From: Bacteroidota bacterium
Lineage (GTDB): Bacteria; Bacteroidota; Bacteroidia; Sphingobacteriales; Sphingobacteriaceae
Assembly: GCA_013286985.1 (NCBI GenBank)
Contig: JABDEQ010000036.1
Span: forward strand, 1 to 25,349
Direction: 5' to 3'
Length of the DNA: 25,349 nucleotides
Translations under genes and position numbers: made by a program
The notes under the pieces: generated by a model
Seen by the model: the letters and a program-made list of their open reading frames with translations, nothing else
The model's database searches: none
What the model was told of the DNA's origin: nothing
Shown here: piece after piece, positions 1-8,433 of the stretch
How positions within the stretch are numbered: position 1 is the stretch's first letter
Layout: every line of letters starts with the position of its first letter

Positions 1-255
1 ATTGGCGATCAGCAATGCGGCATTGTTACTTTTTTGGCAAGCGGATTTGAAGCAACGGCTATAAAAGACAAGCTGGCAGAAAAGCAGATCAATGTATCGG
101 TTGGCCGCGCCGAATCGACATTAATTTACATGGACAAATATCATTTAACCAGCGTGGTAAGAGCATCGGTGCATTATTATAATACCGAGGAGGAAATATT
201 GCTAATGTGTAATGAACTGGTCCTGTTGCTAAAAGCCATGGCCACCGAAGTTTAA
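1..255 (+). CDS. Class-V aminotransferase (cysteine desulfurase-like), 3' fragment
   Basis: Only the C-terminal 84 residues are inside the window; the frame is open from base 1. The tail contains VVRASVHYYNTEEEI, which resembles the C-terminal (R)xSxHxYNTxEEI signature of the class-V PLP-dependent aminotransferase superfamily (cysteine desulfurases, selenocysteine lyases, isopenicillin epimerase-like proteins). The PLP lysine and the catalytic core lie upstream, out of view, so the exact substrate cannot be decided. The stop codon (253-255) overlaps the stop of the convergent nitrilase gene by 4 bp, leaving no room for a terminator between them. Assignment to the superfamily is fairly sure; a specific enzyme name is not supportable. 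Confidence 0.75.
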   Translation: MGDQQCGIVTFLASGFEATAIKDKLAEKQINVSVGRAESTLIYMDKYHLTSVVRASVHYYNTEEEILLMCNELVLLLKAMATEV

Positions 256-1061
256 CCTAAATAATACTCCGGCCGCCGGTCGTTTAAAAGGTCGTTGAAC
301 GCAGTAAAATGTTTATCGCGGGTTAGCGCCGGATCAATTTCAAGTGTGATAATCCGCTCTTCTGTTTTGCTGGCCTGTTCAATGGGTTCGCCGGTAAAGT
401 TATACAGTACCGAGCCACCGGTAAAAGTAAGGGTTTGGGTGCTGCCATCTTTCAGTTGGCGGATTTCCGTCCCGCAGCGGTTGGTTACTGCGACAAATAC
501 CTTATTTTCCAATGCACGAGCCGGCAAGCCTATTCGCCAAACGTCTGATACCAGATTTGATGGGCAGGCGATTACATCGGCGCCTAATAAGGCCAGGCTC
601 CTGGCAGCTTCAGGGTAACGCCAGTCGTTACACACCATAATACCCACTTTGCAATCCTTTAAAGGATGCTCCACCACAAAAAAGCCAGAGTCGCCCTCAT
701 TGAAGCATTCTTTCTCGCGGAAAAACAGGTGGGTTTTACGATATGATTTTATTTCACCATTTGGCAGCGCTATTAAAGCGGCATTGTACACATTATCGCC
801 GTTTTTTTCCACATACCCGGCAATAACCATAGCCTGGTGTTCTTTTGCCAATTCTTTAAAAAAAGCAATACTATTGCCGCTCATATCTTCGGCAGCATTT
901 AGAGCTTCATCCCTGGTGATAAAGGAGTATCCCGTTGTGCAAAGTTCGGGCAGCACAATAATATCAGTTTGTACATCTTTTAACAGGGTGCCTATTTGTT
1001 GTAAATTCTGAGCCACATCGCTCCATACGGAGGTAAACTGAACCAAGCTGATATTAACCAT
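252..1061 (-). CDS. Carbon-nitrogen hydrolase (nitrilase superfamily amidase)
   Basis: A 269-aa protein of the usual length for a single-domain nitrilase-superfamily hydrolase, which cleaves non-peptide C-N bonds in the cytoplasm. The catalytic triad is visible: Glu39 in VLPEL, Lys109 in YRKTHLF, and Cys144 in IMVCNDWRYPE. The region after Cys144 (LALLGADVIACPSN) is also typical of the fold. No signal peptide is seen. It starts with ATG 38 bp downstream of the histidine kinase stop on the same strand, so the two may be cotranscribed. Its 3' end overlaps the convergent aminotransferase by 4 bp. Substrate is unknown; N-carbamoylputrescine amidase-like or omega-amidase-like activities are possible but not distinguishable here. 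Confidence 0.9.
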   Translation of the reverse strand: MVNISLVQFTSVWSDVAQNLQQIGTLLKDVQTDIIVLPELCTTGYSFITRDEALNAAEDMSGNSIAFFKELAKEHQAMVIAGYVEKNGDNVYNAALIALPNGEIKSYRKTHLFFREKECFNEGDSGFFVVEHPLKDCKVGIMVCNDWRYPEAARSLALLGADVIACPSNLVSDVWRIGLPARALENKVFVAVTNRCGTEIRQLKDGSTQTLTFTGGSVLYNFTGEPIEQASKTEERIITLEIDPALTRDKHFTAFNDLLNDRRPEYYLG

Positions 1062-1099
1062 AAATGCTATTTTAAAAAAAGGATAAAAGGCCTCAGCCC

Positions 1100-2455
1100 T
1101 TAACTTTCAATCTCGGGTAAAAGAATCCTGAAGGTTGAGCCTTCGCCTTCTTTGCTTTCTACTTCAATTTTGCCTTTGTGCTTGTCAACTATTTGTTTAA
1201 CAATGCTCAACCCAAGCCCGGTCGACTGTTCGCCATTAAGTCCGGGTCTGCCGGCTTTAGTAAAGGGATCAAAAATAATAGACAGCTTTTCCTTTGGAAT
1301 GCCAATACCGCGATCTCTTACTTCAATAATTACATGCCGGTTATTTTTGCCAAGCGTGATATCAATTTTCGAGTTTTGCTTTGAAAACTTTAGCGCGTTT
1401 CCTATCAGGTTATCCAAAACACGCTGAAATTTTTCCATATTGATCATGGCATAAGCCGGACTGGCACGGCTTATCAATTCAATATTCTTAGTATCTTTCT
1501 GTATTTTCCAGAGGTTGGCAATATCAATCAAAAATTTGTTCAGTTCCGTTCTTTTGGTTACAAACTCAATTGTATTTTCATTTCGTGCTGCCTCAAGCAA
1601 TTCATCAATAATACTCCGCGCCTTAACACACGATGCTTTCATCATATCCAAATTCTCCTGAGTATCCTCATTAATTTCGTCCATTTCCATCATCATGGCA
1701 ATTGATTCAACGGCGGCAATAGGGTTCCGTAAATCGTGCGCAACCAAACCAAGTAGCTGGCTTTTAAACTCACTGCCGCGTTCAATCTCCATGTTTTTCT
1801 CCCTTATCTCAATCAGCTGTAAATAATAATTGGCTTTGTAGGTAAAAAAATACCTCGAAATAAGATAAAAACCACACAATAAAATGAACGAAATAAGCTG
1901 GTTATAAAGCATTTCTGTGTCAAATGCATGACTGTGAATCAACAGCGATGTAAACAGCATTTCAGCTGCAATCATTAGTATGATAGTTTCAAAATATTCA
2001 AAAACAAACAGAATACTTACAACAACAAGCGCTATAAGATATAAGGTAAGTGCATTGCGCGGATCAGATGTTGCTATAAAGCTCGAATACATACCACATG
2101 AAACAAGGTACAGCGCAAACGAAAAAACAAAAAACGACATTATGGCAGACGTCTTCTTAGTTTTTCCAAAACTTTCGATCAAAATGTTGCTTAATAGATA
2201 ATATAAAACACTGCTGATGATAAATACCCAGTTGGCCACATTAAACTCGGGAAAATTCTCGGCTTTGGTAAGGCTAAGCGGGAATATAAAATACATTGCC
2301 CGTATAATAACGTTCAATGTTAAAAAAATAACGCTGGCAATACGCACCGACAGCAGGTTTTGGCCCGTATAGTAATGACGATAAGCAGCTTTGTACTTAC
2401 CCGGTAAATTTTTAAAAGATGGCTTATCCAAAGAAATAAGATTACATAGGTGCAC
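1100..2455 (-). CDS. Membrane-bound sensor histidine kinase
   Basis: A 451-aa orphan-looking sensor kinase. Residues about 38-205 carry roughly six hydrophobic membrane segments with no obvious large extracellular domain, followed by a short helical linker. The HisKA dimerisation domain has the phosphoacceptor His240 in LVAHDLRNPIAA. The HATPase domain shows the N box (DNLIGNALKFS, about 348-358), the G1 box DRGIGIP (381-387) and the G2 box GLGLSIV (413-419). All catalytic motifs are intact. No response regulator is adjacent, so the partner is encoded elsewhere. The longest frame starts with GTG at 2455, but a perfect -7 promoter box sits just upstream (2457-2464). The true start may therefore be the in-frame TTG at 2431 (codon 9, ahead of DKPSFKN), or the message may be nearly leaderless. 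The nitrilase follows 38 bp downstream. Confidence 0.9.
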   Translation of the reverse strand: MHLCNLISLDKPSFKNLPGKYKAAYRHYYTGQNLLSVRIASVIFLTLNVIIRAMYFIFPLSLTKAENFPEFNVANWVFIISSVLYYLLSNILIESFGKTKKTSAIMSFFVFSFALYLVSCGMYSSFIATSDPRNALTLYLIALVVVSILFVFEYFETIILMIAAEMLFTSLLIHSHAFDTEMLYNQLISFILLCGFYLISRYFFTYKANYYLQLIEIREKNMEIERGSEFKSQLLGLVAHDLRNPIAAVESIAMMMEMDEINEDTQENLDMMKASCVKARSIIDELLEAARNENTIEFVTKRTELNKFLIDIANLWKIQKDTKNIELISRASPAYAMINMEKFQRVLDNLIGNALKFSKQNSKIDITLGKNNRHVIIEVRDRGIGIPKEKLSIIFDPFTKAGRPGLNGEQSTGLGLSIVKQIVDKHKGKIEVESKEGEGSTFRILLPEIES

Positions 2456-2456
2456 C

Positions 2457-2464
2457 CAAAAATA
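2457..2464 (-). promoter_or_regulatory. Bacteroidota -7 box before the histidine kinase
   Basis: Read on the minus strand this is TATTTTTG, an exact match to TAnnTTTG. Transcription would begin about 6 nt later, inside the longest-frame start region (GTG at 2455), which makes the annotated start doubtful. I see no convincing -33 TTG at the usual distance. Confidence 0.45.
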
Positions 2465-2610
2465 GGTATTATTTACTAATTGTTAAACGTTAATTGTCAC
2501 ATTTTCAAGTAATGACAAATTAACGGATTGTTAAAATTTTGCCCGACAATTTATCAGTTACTATGTACTGGCAAGGGATTTGATCGAAAGGTACGGATTA
2601 GGTGGAATGG

Positions 2611-2639
2611 TTGATTGAGTGCGTCCGAACATTGATTTG
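2611..2639 (+). promoter_or_regulatory. Candidate clpB promoter
   Basis: TTG at 2611-2613, an 18-bp spacer, then TTGATTTG at 2632-2639, one mismatch from TAnnTTTG. This would give an untranslated leader of about 40 nt before clpB. No CIRCE operator (TTAGCACTC-N9-GAGTGCTAA) is present in the 229-bp spacer 2456-2684, so I see no HrcA-type control. Confidence 0.35.
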
Positions 2640-2684
2640 GGCTCAACAAAGTGACCTTCCGGCCAATCTTCAAAAAACAAAACT

Positions 2685-5300
2685 ATGAATTTTAACAATT
2701 TTACCATAAAGGCACAGGAAGCCGTTCAAAAGGCTTCAGAAATAGCGGTTGGTAACCAGCAACAGGCTATTGAAACAGCACACCTGCTAAAAGGGCTATT
2801 ACTGGTTGATGAAAATGTTATCACCTACTTATTAAAGAAATTAAACGTTAACATTAATCGCTTAAACGAAACACTCGATCAGCAGATCGCCTCGTTTCCA
2901 AAAGTTAGCGGCAGTAATGGATATTTGTCATCCGGCTCAAATTCGGCGCTGCAAAAAGCAAATTCTTATTTAAAAGAGTTTAAGGATGAGTTTGTATCTG
3001 TTGAGCATATTTTATTGGGAATTTTATCAGTAAATGATAAAACCAGCACCGCTTTAAAAGATTATGGTGTTAACGAAAAGGACCTCAAAAAGGCCATTGT
3101 AAGTTTAAGGGGTGATAATAAAGTTACCGATCAAAATGCGGAGGCTACCTATAATGCTTTAAATAAATATGCCCGTAACCTTAACGAATACGCAGAATCC
3201 GGTAAACTCGACCCGGTTATTGGCAGGGATGAAGAAATAAGGCGCGTAATACAAATATTATCTCGTCGTACTAAAAATAACCCCATACTGGTTGGTGAAC
3301 CCGGCGTTGGTAAAACCGCCATTGCAGAGGGCATAGCTTTCCGTATTATAAAGGGTGATGTTCCCGAAAGCCTGAAATCAAAAACGGTTTTTTCTCTTGA
3401 TATGGGTGCCCTTATTGCAGGCGCAAAATACAAAGGTGAGTTTGAAGAGCGTTTAAAAGCAGTAATTAAAGAAGTAATTCAGGCCGATGGCGAGATCATT
3501 ATGTTTATTGATGAGATCCATACCCTGGTTGGCGCCGGTGGTGGTGAGGGAGCGATGGATGCTGCCAATATATTAAAACCGGCTTTGGCCCGTGGCGAAT
3601 TAAGGGCGATTGGTGCAACCACTTTAAATGAATATCAAAAATATATTGAAAAGGATAAAGCATTAGAACGTCGTTTCCAAATGGTTTTGGTTGATGAACC
3701 AGACACTGCCGATGCGATATCCATATTACGTGGTTTAAAAGAACGTTATGAAACCCACCACAAGGTGAGGATTAAAGATGAAGCCATTATTGCTGCGGTT
3801 GAAATGTCGCAGCGCTATATTTCTGACAGGTTTTTGCCCGATAAAGCGATTGACCTGATGGATGAAGCCGCTTCTAAACTGCGTTTGGAGATGGATTCTG
3901 TGCCGGAGGCTGTTGATGAACTGGAACGCCGTATTATGCAGCTGGAAATTGAGCGCGAAGCTATTAAACGTGAGCGCGATGACAAAAAAGTAAAAGAACT
4001 GAGTGAAGAAATTGCTAATCTTTCTGCCGACAGGGATTCTTTGCGTGCCAAATGGCAGGGTGAAAAAGATATTGTGGATGGCATCAACCTAAAAGTTGAG
4101 CAGATAGAAAATTATAAACAGGAGGCAGAACAAGCCGAGCGTGCCGGTGATTATGGCAAGGTTGCCGAATTACGCTATGGTACCATAGTAAAGGCACAGC
4201 AGGAAGTTGAACAGTTAAAAGCAGCTTTGCTCGAAAATCAGAGTGACAGCCGCATGTTGAAAGAGGAAGTTACTGCCGATGATATTGCAGGTGTAGTTTC
4301 ACGCTGGACAGGTATTCCGGTTTCCAAAATGATTCAAAGCGAGCGCGAGAAATTGCTGCACCTGGAAGAAGAGCTGCACAAACGTGTAGCGGGGCAGGAG
4401 GAAGCGATAGAAGCTATAAGCGATGCTATCCGCCGAAGCCGTGCCGGTTTACAGGATAAACGCAAGCCAATTGGTTCGTTCATATTCTTAGGAACGACCG
4501 GTGTAGGTAAAACAGAATTAGCTAAAGCTTTAGCCGAATACCTGTTTAACGATGAAGGCTCAATGGTGCGGATTGATATGTCAGAATATCAGGAGCGCCA
4601 CGCAGTATCCAGATTAATTGGCGCGCCTCCGGGTTATGTGGGTTATGATGAAGGCGGGCAGTTGACCGAAGCAGTACGGCGCAAGCCTTATAGCGTAATA
4701 TTGCTGGATGAGATTGAGAAAGCACACCCTGATGTATTTAACATTCTGCTACAGGTTTTGGATGATGGACGCCTCACCGATAACAAGGGCCGCGTGGTAA
4801 ACTTTAAGAATACCATCATCATCATGACATCTAACATCGGCTCAAATATTATCCAGGAAAACTTCCAGGACTTTGATGATAGCGATAAGGATGAAGTAAT
4901 TGCCAAAACAAAAAATCAGTTATTTGATTTATTGCGGATTACTATTCGTCCTGAGTTTTTAAACAGAATTGACGAGATCATTATGTTTACACCGCTTAGT
5001 CGCGATGAAATTACAGAGATTGTGAAACTGCAATTTAAACAAGTGCAGCAAACCCTTGCAGAAATGGGCGTAACCATCGATGCCTCAGAAGAAGCGCTGG
5101 ACTGGCTGGCACAGTTGGGCTATGATCCTCAATTTGGCGCAAGGCCGCTAAAACGGGTTATTCAAAAGAAAATACTGAACGAATTATCAAAACAGATATT
5201 AGCCGGCAAAGTGGATAGAGACAGCAAGATTAAGCTGGATATGTTTGATAACCAGTTTGTGTTTTTGAATGAGAATAATGTTGAGGATGCAGTGAAGTAA
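2685..5300 (+). CDS. clpB: ATP-dependent chaperone ClpB (Hsp100 disaggregase)
   Basis: An 871-aa cytoplasmic AAA+ disaggregase, full length for the family; with DnaK it extracts and refolds aggregated proteins after heat stress. The Clp N-domain covers about 1-145. NBD1 has Walker A GEPGVGKT (204-211) and Walker B with Asp276-Glu277 (MFIDEIH). The ClpB-specific coiled-coil middle domain lies at about 405-525, rich in E, K and R heptads. NBD2 has Walker A GTTGVGKT (603-610) and Walker [13 protein letters not shown] with Asp675-Glu676. The C-terminal D2-small domain includes the sensor-2 segment FGARPLKR. The middle domain distinguishes it from ClpA and ClpX, and there is no ClpP-binding IGF/L loop evident. 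It stands alone with its own terminator. Confidence 0.98.
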   Translation: MNFNNFTIKAQEAVQKASEIAVGNQQQAIETAHLLKGLLLVDENVITYLLKKLNVNINRLNETLDQQIASFPKVSGSNGYLSSGSNSALQKANSYLKEFKDEFVSVEHILLGILSVNDKTSTALKDYGVNEKDLKKAIVSLRGDNKVTDQNAEATYNALNKYARNLNEYAESGKLDPVIGRDEEIRRVIQILSRRTKNNPILVGEPGVGKTAIAEGIAFRIIKGDVPESLKSKTVFSLDMGALIAGAKYKGEFEERLKAVIKEVIQADGEIIMFIDEIHTLVGAGGGEGAMDAANILKPALARGELRAIGATTLNEYQKYIEKDKALERRFQMVLVDEPDTADAISILRGLKERYETHHKVRIKDEAIIAAVEMSQRYISDRFLPDKAIDLMDEAASKLRLEMDSVPEAVDELERRIMQLEIEREAIKRERDDKKVKELSEEIANLSADRDSLRAKWQGEKDIVDGINLKVEQIENYKQEAEQAERAGDYGKVAELRYGTIVKAQQEVEQLKAALLENQSDSRMLKEEVTADDIAGVVSRWTGIPVSKMIQSEREKLLHLEEELHKRVAGQEEAIEAISDAIRRSRAGLQDKRKPIGSFIFLGTTGVGKTELAKALAEYLFNDEGSMVRIDMSEYQERHAVSRLIGAPPGYVGYDEGGQLTEAVRRKPYSVILLDEIEKAHPDVFNILLQVLDDGRLTDNKGRVVNFKNTIIIMTSNIGSNIIQENFQDFDDSDKDEVIAKTKNQLFDLLRITIRPEFLNRIDEIIMFTPLSRDEITEIVKLQFKQVQQTLAEMGVTIDASEEALDWLAQLGYDPQFGARPLKRVIQKKILNELSKQILAGKVDRDSKIKLDMFDNQFVFLNENNVEDAVK

Positions 5301-5350
5301 TTTTAATGCGGCAGCCTTGCACCGTTTACTATTTATAGAAAATATAATAT

Positions 5351-5374
5351 AAAAGCCATCTTCGGATGGCTTTT
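5351..5374 (+). terminator. Rho-independent terminator after clpB
   Basis: A 10-bp perfect stem, AAAAGCCATC / GATGGCTTTT, closed by the stable TTCG tetraloop (5361-5364). It is followed by a T-rich run, TTTTGTTGTTTT. It lies 50 bp after the clpB stop and before the GNAT gene, so those two genes are probably separate units. Confidence 0.9.
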
Positions 5375-5443
5375 GTTGTTTTGGCTGCAATCAGTTCATT
5401 CTATCCAAGCAAATTATTATTTTAGAGGCTAAGCATTAAAACA

Positions 5444-6061
5444 ATGACCAACAAGTTTACCGTTCGCCCAATCAAACCTGAAGATACCCCGGCTGTTTTG
5501 TCTATTTATGCACCTTATATTACTGATGCCGTAATATCATTTGAGTATGAAGTTCCTTCAATAGCTGAATTTGCAGAGCGGATAAACACCATAACCAGCG
5601 AATATCCATGGCTGATATGCGAGTATAATAACCAGGTTATTGGTTATGTTTATAGCAGCAAACACAGGGCGCGTACGGCTTACCAGTGGTCGGCGGAATG
5701 CACAGCATATTTAGCGGCGGATTTTCACCGCCTTGGTATTGCCCGGATATTGTATCAGGCATTGTTCAAAATTTTAAAGTTGCAGCGTATTATAAATGTT
5801 TATGCCGGCATAACACTGCCCAATATCAAAAGTGAAGAGTTTCATAAAGCTATGGGTTTTTACTTGATCGGTACCTATAAAAATGTTGGCTATAAATTTA
5901 ATAAATGGTATGATGTAGGCTGGTTCCAGCTTGATTTGGCCGGGCACGTTATCAATCCACCTGTTCCAAAATCTTTTCCAATGGTAACAGAGACAGCTGA
6001 ATTTAAAGCTATTATAGATGCTGCTAATGCGGAATTGGGCAATATCAGGCGCATTGATTAA
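5444..6061 (+). CDS. GNAT N-acetyltransferase, phosphinothricin acetyltransferase-like
   Basis: A 205-aa GNAT-fold acetyl-CoA-dependent N-acetyltransferase. It matches the Pat/Bar pattern along its length: VRPIKPEDTPAVLSIY at the start, VISFEYEVPS at about 30-39, GYVYSSKHRAR..YQWSAE in the middle, then the acetyl-CoA loop region FHRLGIARILYQAL, and near the end LPN, GF and VGYKFNKWYDVGWFQ. The pyrophosphate loop reads HRLGIA rather than the more usual RGxGIG, still compatible with the fold. In most genomes these proteins detoxify amino-acid-like compounds such as phosphinothricin or methionine sulfone/sulfoximine; the native substrate here is not determinable. It has its own weak -7-like box (TATTTTAG, 5418-5425). 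Confidence 0.85.
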   Translation: MTNKFTVRPIKPEDTPAVLSIYAPYITDAVISFEYEVPSIAEFAERINTITSEYPWLICEYNNQVIGYVYSSKHRARTAYQWSAECTAYLAADFHRLGIARILYQALFKILKLQRIINVYAGITLPNIKSEEFHKAMGFYLIGTYKNVGYKFNKWYDVGWFQLDLAGHVINPPVPKSFPMVTETAEFKAIIDAANAELGNIRRID

Positions 6062-6078
6062 TCGGGAATATGGTTTTT

Positions 6079-6099
6079 AAAAAACAACAGTTGTTTTTT
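6079..6099 (+). terminator. Short-loop hairpin after the acetyltransferase gene
   Basis: AAAAAACAA / TTGTTTTTT form a 9-bp stem with a 3-nt loop CAG; the T tract is part of the stem. The stem is A/T-rich and weak, so it could terminate in either direction, but efficiency is doubtful. Confidence 0.4.
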
Positions 6100-6134
6100 G
6101 GGGTTATCAGATAAACGCTAATAAAGAAATCGCC

Positions 6135-6476
6135 ATGCAAACATATAACAATCTGGTGGAGGCCACCAACGACCTGATGAAAAGGGGATATACTGAAAAC
6201 CTGAGTCTGGAAGGCGATACAGTTGATGATAAGGAAAAGAAAATTAAAATGACCGCCGATGATTTTGAGATCGACGAGTTTTATCGCTTTGAGGGGGCCA
6301 GCAATCCTGATGATATGTCAATCATTTATGCGGTAAACTCACCGAAATACAACTTAAAGGGTGTACTGGTTAATGCATTTGGTACCTATGCCGATACCAG
6401 TAAGTCTGCCATTCAGGCTAAGCTGCACCATTACCAGGTAAGTGATCATTTAGAAGGTAACGACACAGGGAAGTAG
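6135..6476 (+). CDS. Small conserved Bacteroidota protein (often mislabelled PRPP synthetase)
   Basis: A 113-aa acidic soluble protein with no signal peptide or membrane segment. From memory it resembles a short Bacteroidota family beginning with YxxLxEAxxDLxxRGYTE, then DDFEIDEFYRFEG.SNPDD, KGVLVNAFGTYAD. Databases frequently label these phosphoribosylpyrophosphate synthetase, but true PRPP synthetases are about 310 aa with PRTase motifs. None of those motifs is here, so that name should not be used. Function is unknown. It follows the GNAT gene by 73 bp with a weak hairpin between, and converges with the HEAT-like gene 28 bp away. Confidence 0.8.
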   Translation: MQTYNNLVEATNDLMKRGYTENLSLEGDTVDDKEKKIKMTADDFEIDEFYRFEGASNPDDMSIIYAVNSPKYNLKGVLVNAFGTYADTSKSAIQAKLHHYQVSDHLEGNDTGK

Positions 6477-6504
6477 TTGCTTTTATGCTGTTTTATATTG
6501 ACAA

Positions 6505-7047
6505 TCACATCTTTGCCAATAACCCTTTTCCCCGTGCCTGTATCCCGGCAGAACCATTACGCATTAGGAATTCGATTTGGTTGGCCAGTTCTTCCTTTAT
6601 CCATGGATAGCGGTGGCGCAGGTTAAACAGGGCCTCTGATGCAAAACATTTTACGGCAACTTTAACTTTAGGGTCAATCATCCAATCGAAACATTGTTCA
6701 ACAACCGGCTCCAGATCCACTATAGCCAGTTTGTCCTTTATTGGTTTAATAGCTTTAGGGGCAGTTATGTGCATCAATATTTTGGCATAATGCCTTTGGC
6801 AGCTCGGATGTTTTACCTCTTTAATGCGCGAAAGTAAATATTCCAGTTCACTTTGATAACGGTCGGGGCTCTGCAAAAAAATATTTTCCAATATCCATGC
6901 CGCTCTAAAGGCTATATCTTTATCAGGATAAAAGCTGAGGTCAATCAAATCGCGCAAAGCAAAGTTTTCTTCCTTCAAAATGCGGCTCAATTCCAAAACT
7001 TTCGTTTTGCCAATAGTTTTTGATATTTGTTTGAGCAGCTCGTCCAT
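6505..7047 (-). CDS. HEAT/ARM-like helical repeat protein of unknown function
   Basis: A 180-aa all-helical protein. Repeats of about 35-40 residues can be picked out by their A/W/L spacing: DIAFRAAWILENIF, HPSCQRHYAKILMHI, DPKVKVAVKCFASEALFNL and SAGIQARGKGLLAKM. This is the pattern of HEAT or ARM-type superhelices, which usually act as protein-binding scaffolds. There is no catalytic motif, signal peptide or membrane segment. It is transcribed divergently from the M16 peptidase operon and convergent with the small gene at 6135-6476. I do not recognise a named family. Repeat assignment is by eye. Confidence 0.75.
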   Translation of the reverse strand: MDELLKQISKTIGKTKVLELSRILKEENFALRDLIDLSFYPDKDIAFRAAWILENIFLQSPDRYQSELEYLLSRIKEVKHPSCQRHYAKILMHITAPKAIKPIKDKLAIVDLEPVVEQCFDWMIDPKVKVAVKCFASEALFNLRHRYPWIKEELANQIEFLMRNGSAGIQARGKGLLAKM

Positions 7048-7058
7048 AAAAGATATGC

Positions 7059-7099
7059 TAATTTGAAAATTATAATTTGAATGCTATAATTTGCTCATT
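7059..7099 (+). repeat. Three TAATTTG copies at 14-bp phase in a divergent promoter region
   Basis: TAATTTG occurs at 7059, 7073 and 7087, exactly 14 bp apart, with A/T-rich fill between. The block lies 12 bp upstream of the HEAT-like gene and upstream of the M16 promoter. It may be a binding-site array or simply low-complexity AT DNA. Confidence 0.35.
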
Positions 7100-7154
7100 T
7101 TCAAATTTTCAGACCAACAAGTGCGCAAATCATATTCTCTATCAACAAAAATTC

Positions 7155-7162
7155 TACCTTTG
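7155..7162 (+). promoter_or_regulatory. -7 promoter box of the M16 operon
   Basis: TACCTTTG, an exact TAnnTTTG match. Transcription would start about 7168-7170, roughly 20 nt before ATG 7188. This decides the start: the longer frame beginning at 7077 would be upstream of the transcript. Confidence 0.6.
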
Positions 7163-7187
7163 CTTTCCGTTAAATCAAAGTTTACAC

Positions 7188-8429
7188 ATGGTTAAATTCA
7201 ACCGTTTCACACTGGACAATGGCCTTCGGGTGCTTGTTCACGAAGATCATACTACCCCGATGGCGGTGCTGAACATTTTGTACGATGTAGGTGCCCGCGA
7301 CGAAGATGCCAGTCAAACCGGATTTGCCCATTTATTTGAGCACCTGATGTTTGGCGGTTCTGTAAATATACCCAGCTATGACGAGCCCCTGCAACGTGTA
7401 GGTGGCGAAAATAATGCCTTTACCAGTAACGATATTACCAACTATTATATCACCCTGCCTGCTGTTAATTTAGAAACTGCTTTTTGGCTGGAGAGTGACC
7501 GTATGCTTAGCCTGGCTTTTAGCGAAAAGAGCTTAGAGGTACAACGTAACGTGGTGATTGAGGAGTTTAAACAACGTTATTTAAACCAGCCTTATGGCGA
7601 TGTTTGGTTAAAGCTAAGACCAATGGTTTATAAAAAGCACCCTTACCAATGGGCTACTATCGGCAAAGAAATTAAGCATATTGAAGATGCCCGGATAGAA
7701 GACGTAAAGGCATTCTTTAAAAAACATTATAACCCGCAAAACGCCATTATGGTTGTTGGGGGAGATGTGAAAATCGAAGATATTAAACAACTGTCTGAAA
7801 AATGGTTTGGATCTATCCCGGCAGGCGAAAAGTACCATCGTAACCTGCCGCAGGAACCCGAACAGCATGATGAGCGCCGGAGTACAGTTACTGCAAAAGT
7901 GCCTTTGAATGATGTTTACATAGCATTTCAGATGGGAGCAAGGCTGGATGAATCATACTATGCTGCCGAACTAATATCTGACATATTATCGCGCGGCAAT
8001 TCATCAAGGTTATATCGCAACCTGGTAAAAGAAAAGCAACTATTCAGCGAGGTACATGCTTACATGAGCGGAAGTTTGGATAAAGGGATGTTTGTATTTG
8101 AAGGTAAGCCGCTTGAAAACGTGAGCACAGAAACTGCCGAAGCCGCAATTTGGGAGGAACTGGAACACATTAAAACTGAACTAATACCGGCTGACGAATT
8201 GACCAAGGTTAAGAATAAGATTGAATCGACCATGATATTTTCAGAAATGGCGCTGCTGGACAAAGCGATGAACCTGGCCTCGTTTGAATTGCTGGGCGAT
8301 GCCGACCTGTTGAATCACGAGACAGAAAAATATCTGGCAGTAACAACCGAAGAAATCAAAGCATTATCGAACCAGTTATTTAGACGAGATAATTCATCAA
8401 CACTTATTTATTTGGCCGAAAAAGCCTGA
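7188..8429 (+). CDS. M16 family zinc metallopeptidase, catalytic subunit
   Basis: A 413-aa pitrilysin-family (insulinase/PqqL/mitochondrial processing peptidase-like) protease. The inverted zinc motif is intact: HLFEH with His48, Glu51 and His52, and the third ligand is in NVVIEEF (Glu125/Glu126), at the expected distance. The M16C inactive half follows, including SSRLYRNLVKEKQLF. The start is ATG at 7188: the protein there begins MVKFNRFTLDNGLRVLV as the family does, and a -7 box lies at 7155-7162. The 37 residues encoded upstream look non-coding. No signal peptide is visible. The second M16 subunit begins 4 bp downstream, so the two are translated together and probably form a heterodimer like MPP or the bacterial two-subunit M16B enzymes. 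Confidence 0.93.
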   Translation: MVKFNRFTLDNGLRVLVHEDHTTPMAVLNILYDVGARDEDASQTGFAHLFEHLMFGGSVNIPSYDEPLQRVGGENNAFTSNDITNYYITLPAVNLETAFWLESDRMLSLAFSEKSLEVQRNVVIEEFKQRYLNQPYGDVWLKLRPMVYKKHPYQWATIGKEIKHIEDARIEDVKAFFKKHYNPQNAIMVVGGDVKIEDIKQLSEKWFGSIPAGEKYHRNLPQEPEQHDERRSTVTAKVPLNDVYIAFQMGARLDESYYAAELISDILSRGNSSRLYRNLVKEKQLFSEVHAYMSGSLDKGMFVFEGKPLENVSTETAEAAIWEELEHIKTELIPADELTKVKNKIESTMIFSEMALLDKAMNLASFELLGDADLLNHETEKYLAVTTEEIKALSNQLFRRDNSSTLIYLAEKA

Positions 8430-8433
8430 AGCA

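Noticed and set aside
295..1011. Plus-strand frames opposite the nitrilase gene
   Set aside because: The minus-strand protein has an intact Glu-Lys-Cys triad; the opposite frames are low-quality shadows.
2456..2684. A heat-shock operator (CIRCE) before clpB
   Set aside because: I looked for TTAGCACTC-N9-GAGTGCTAA and found no match.
7077..7187. A 37-residue N-terminal extension of the M16 peptidase
   Set aside because: It lies upstream of an exact -7 promoter box (7155-7162), its residues do not look like a signal peptide or family sequence, and the family start is at MVKFNRF (7188).
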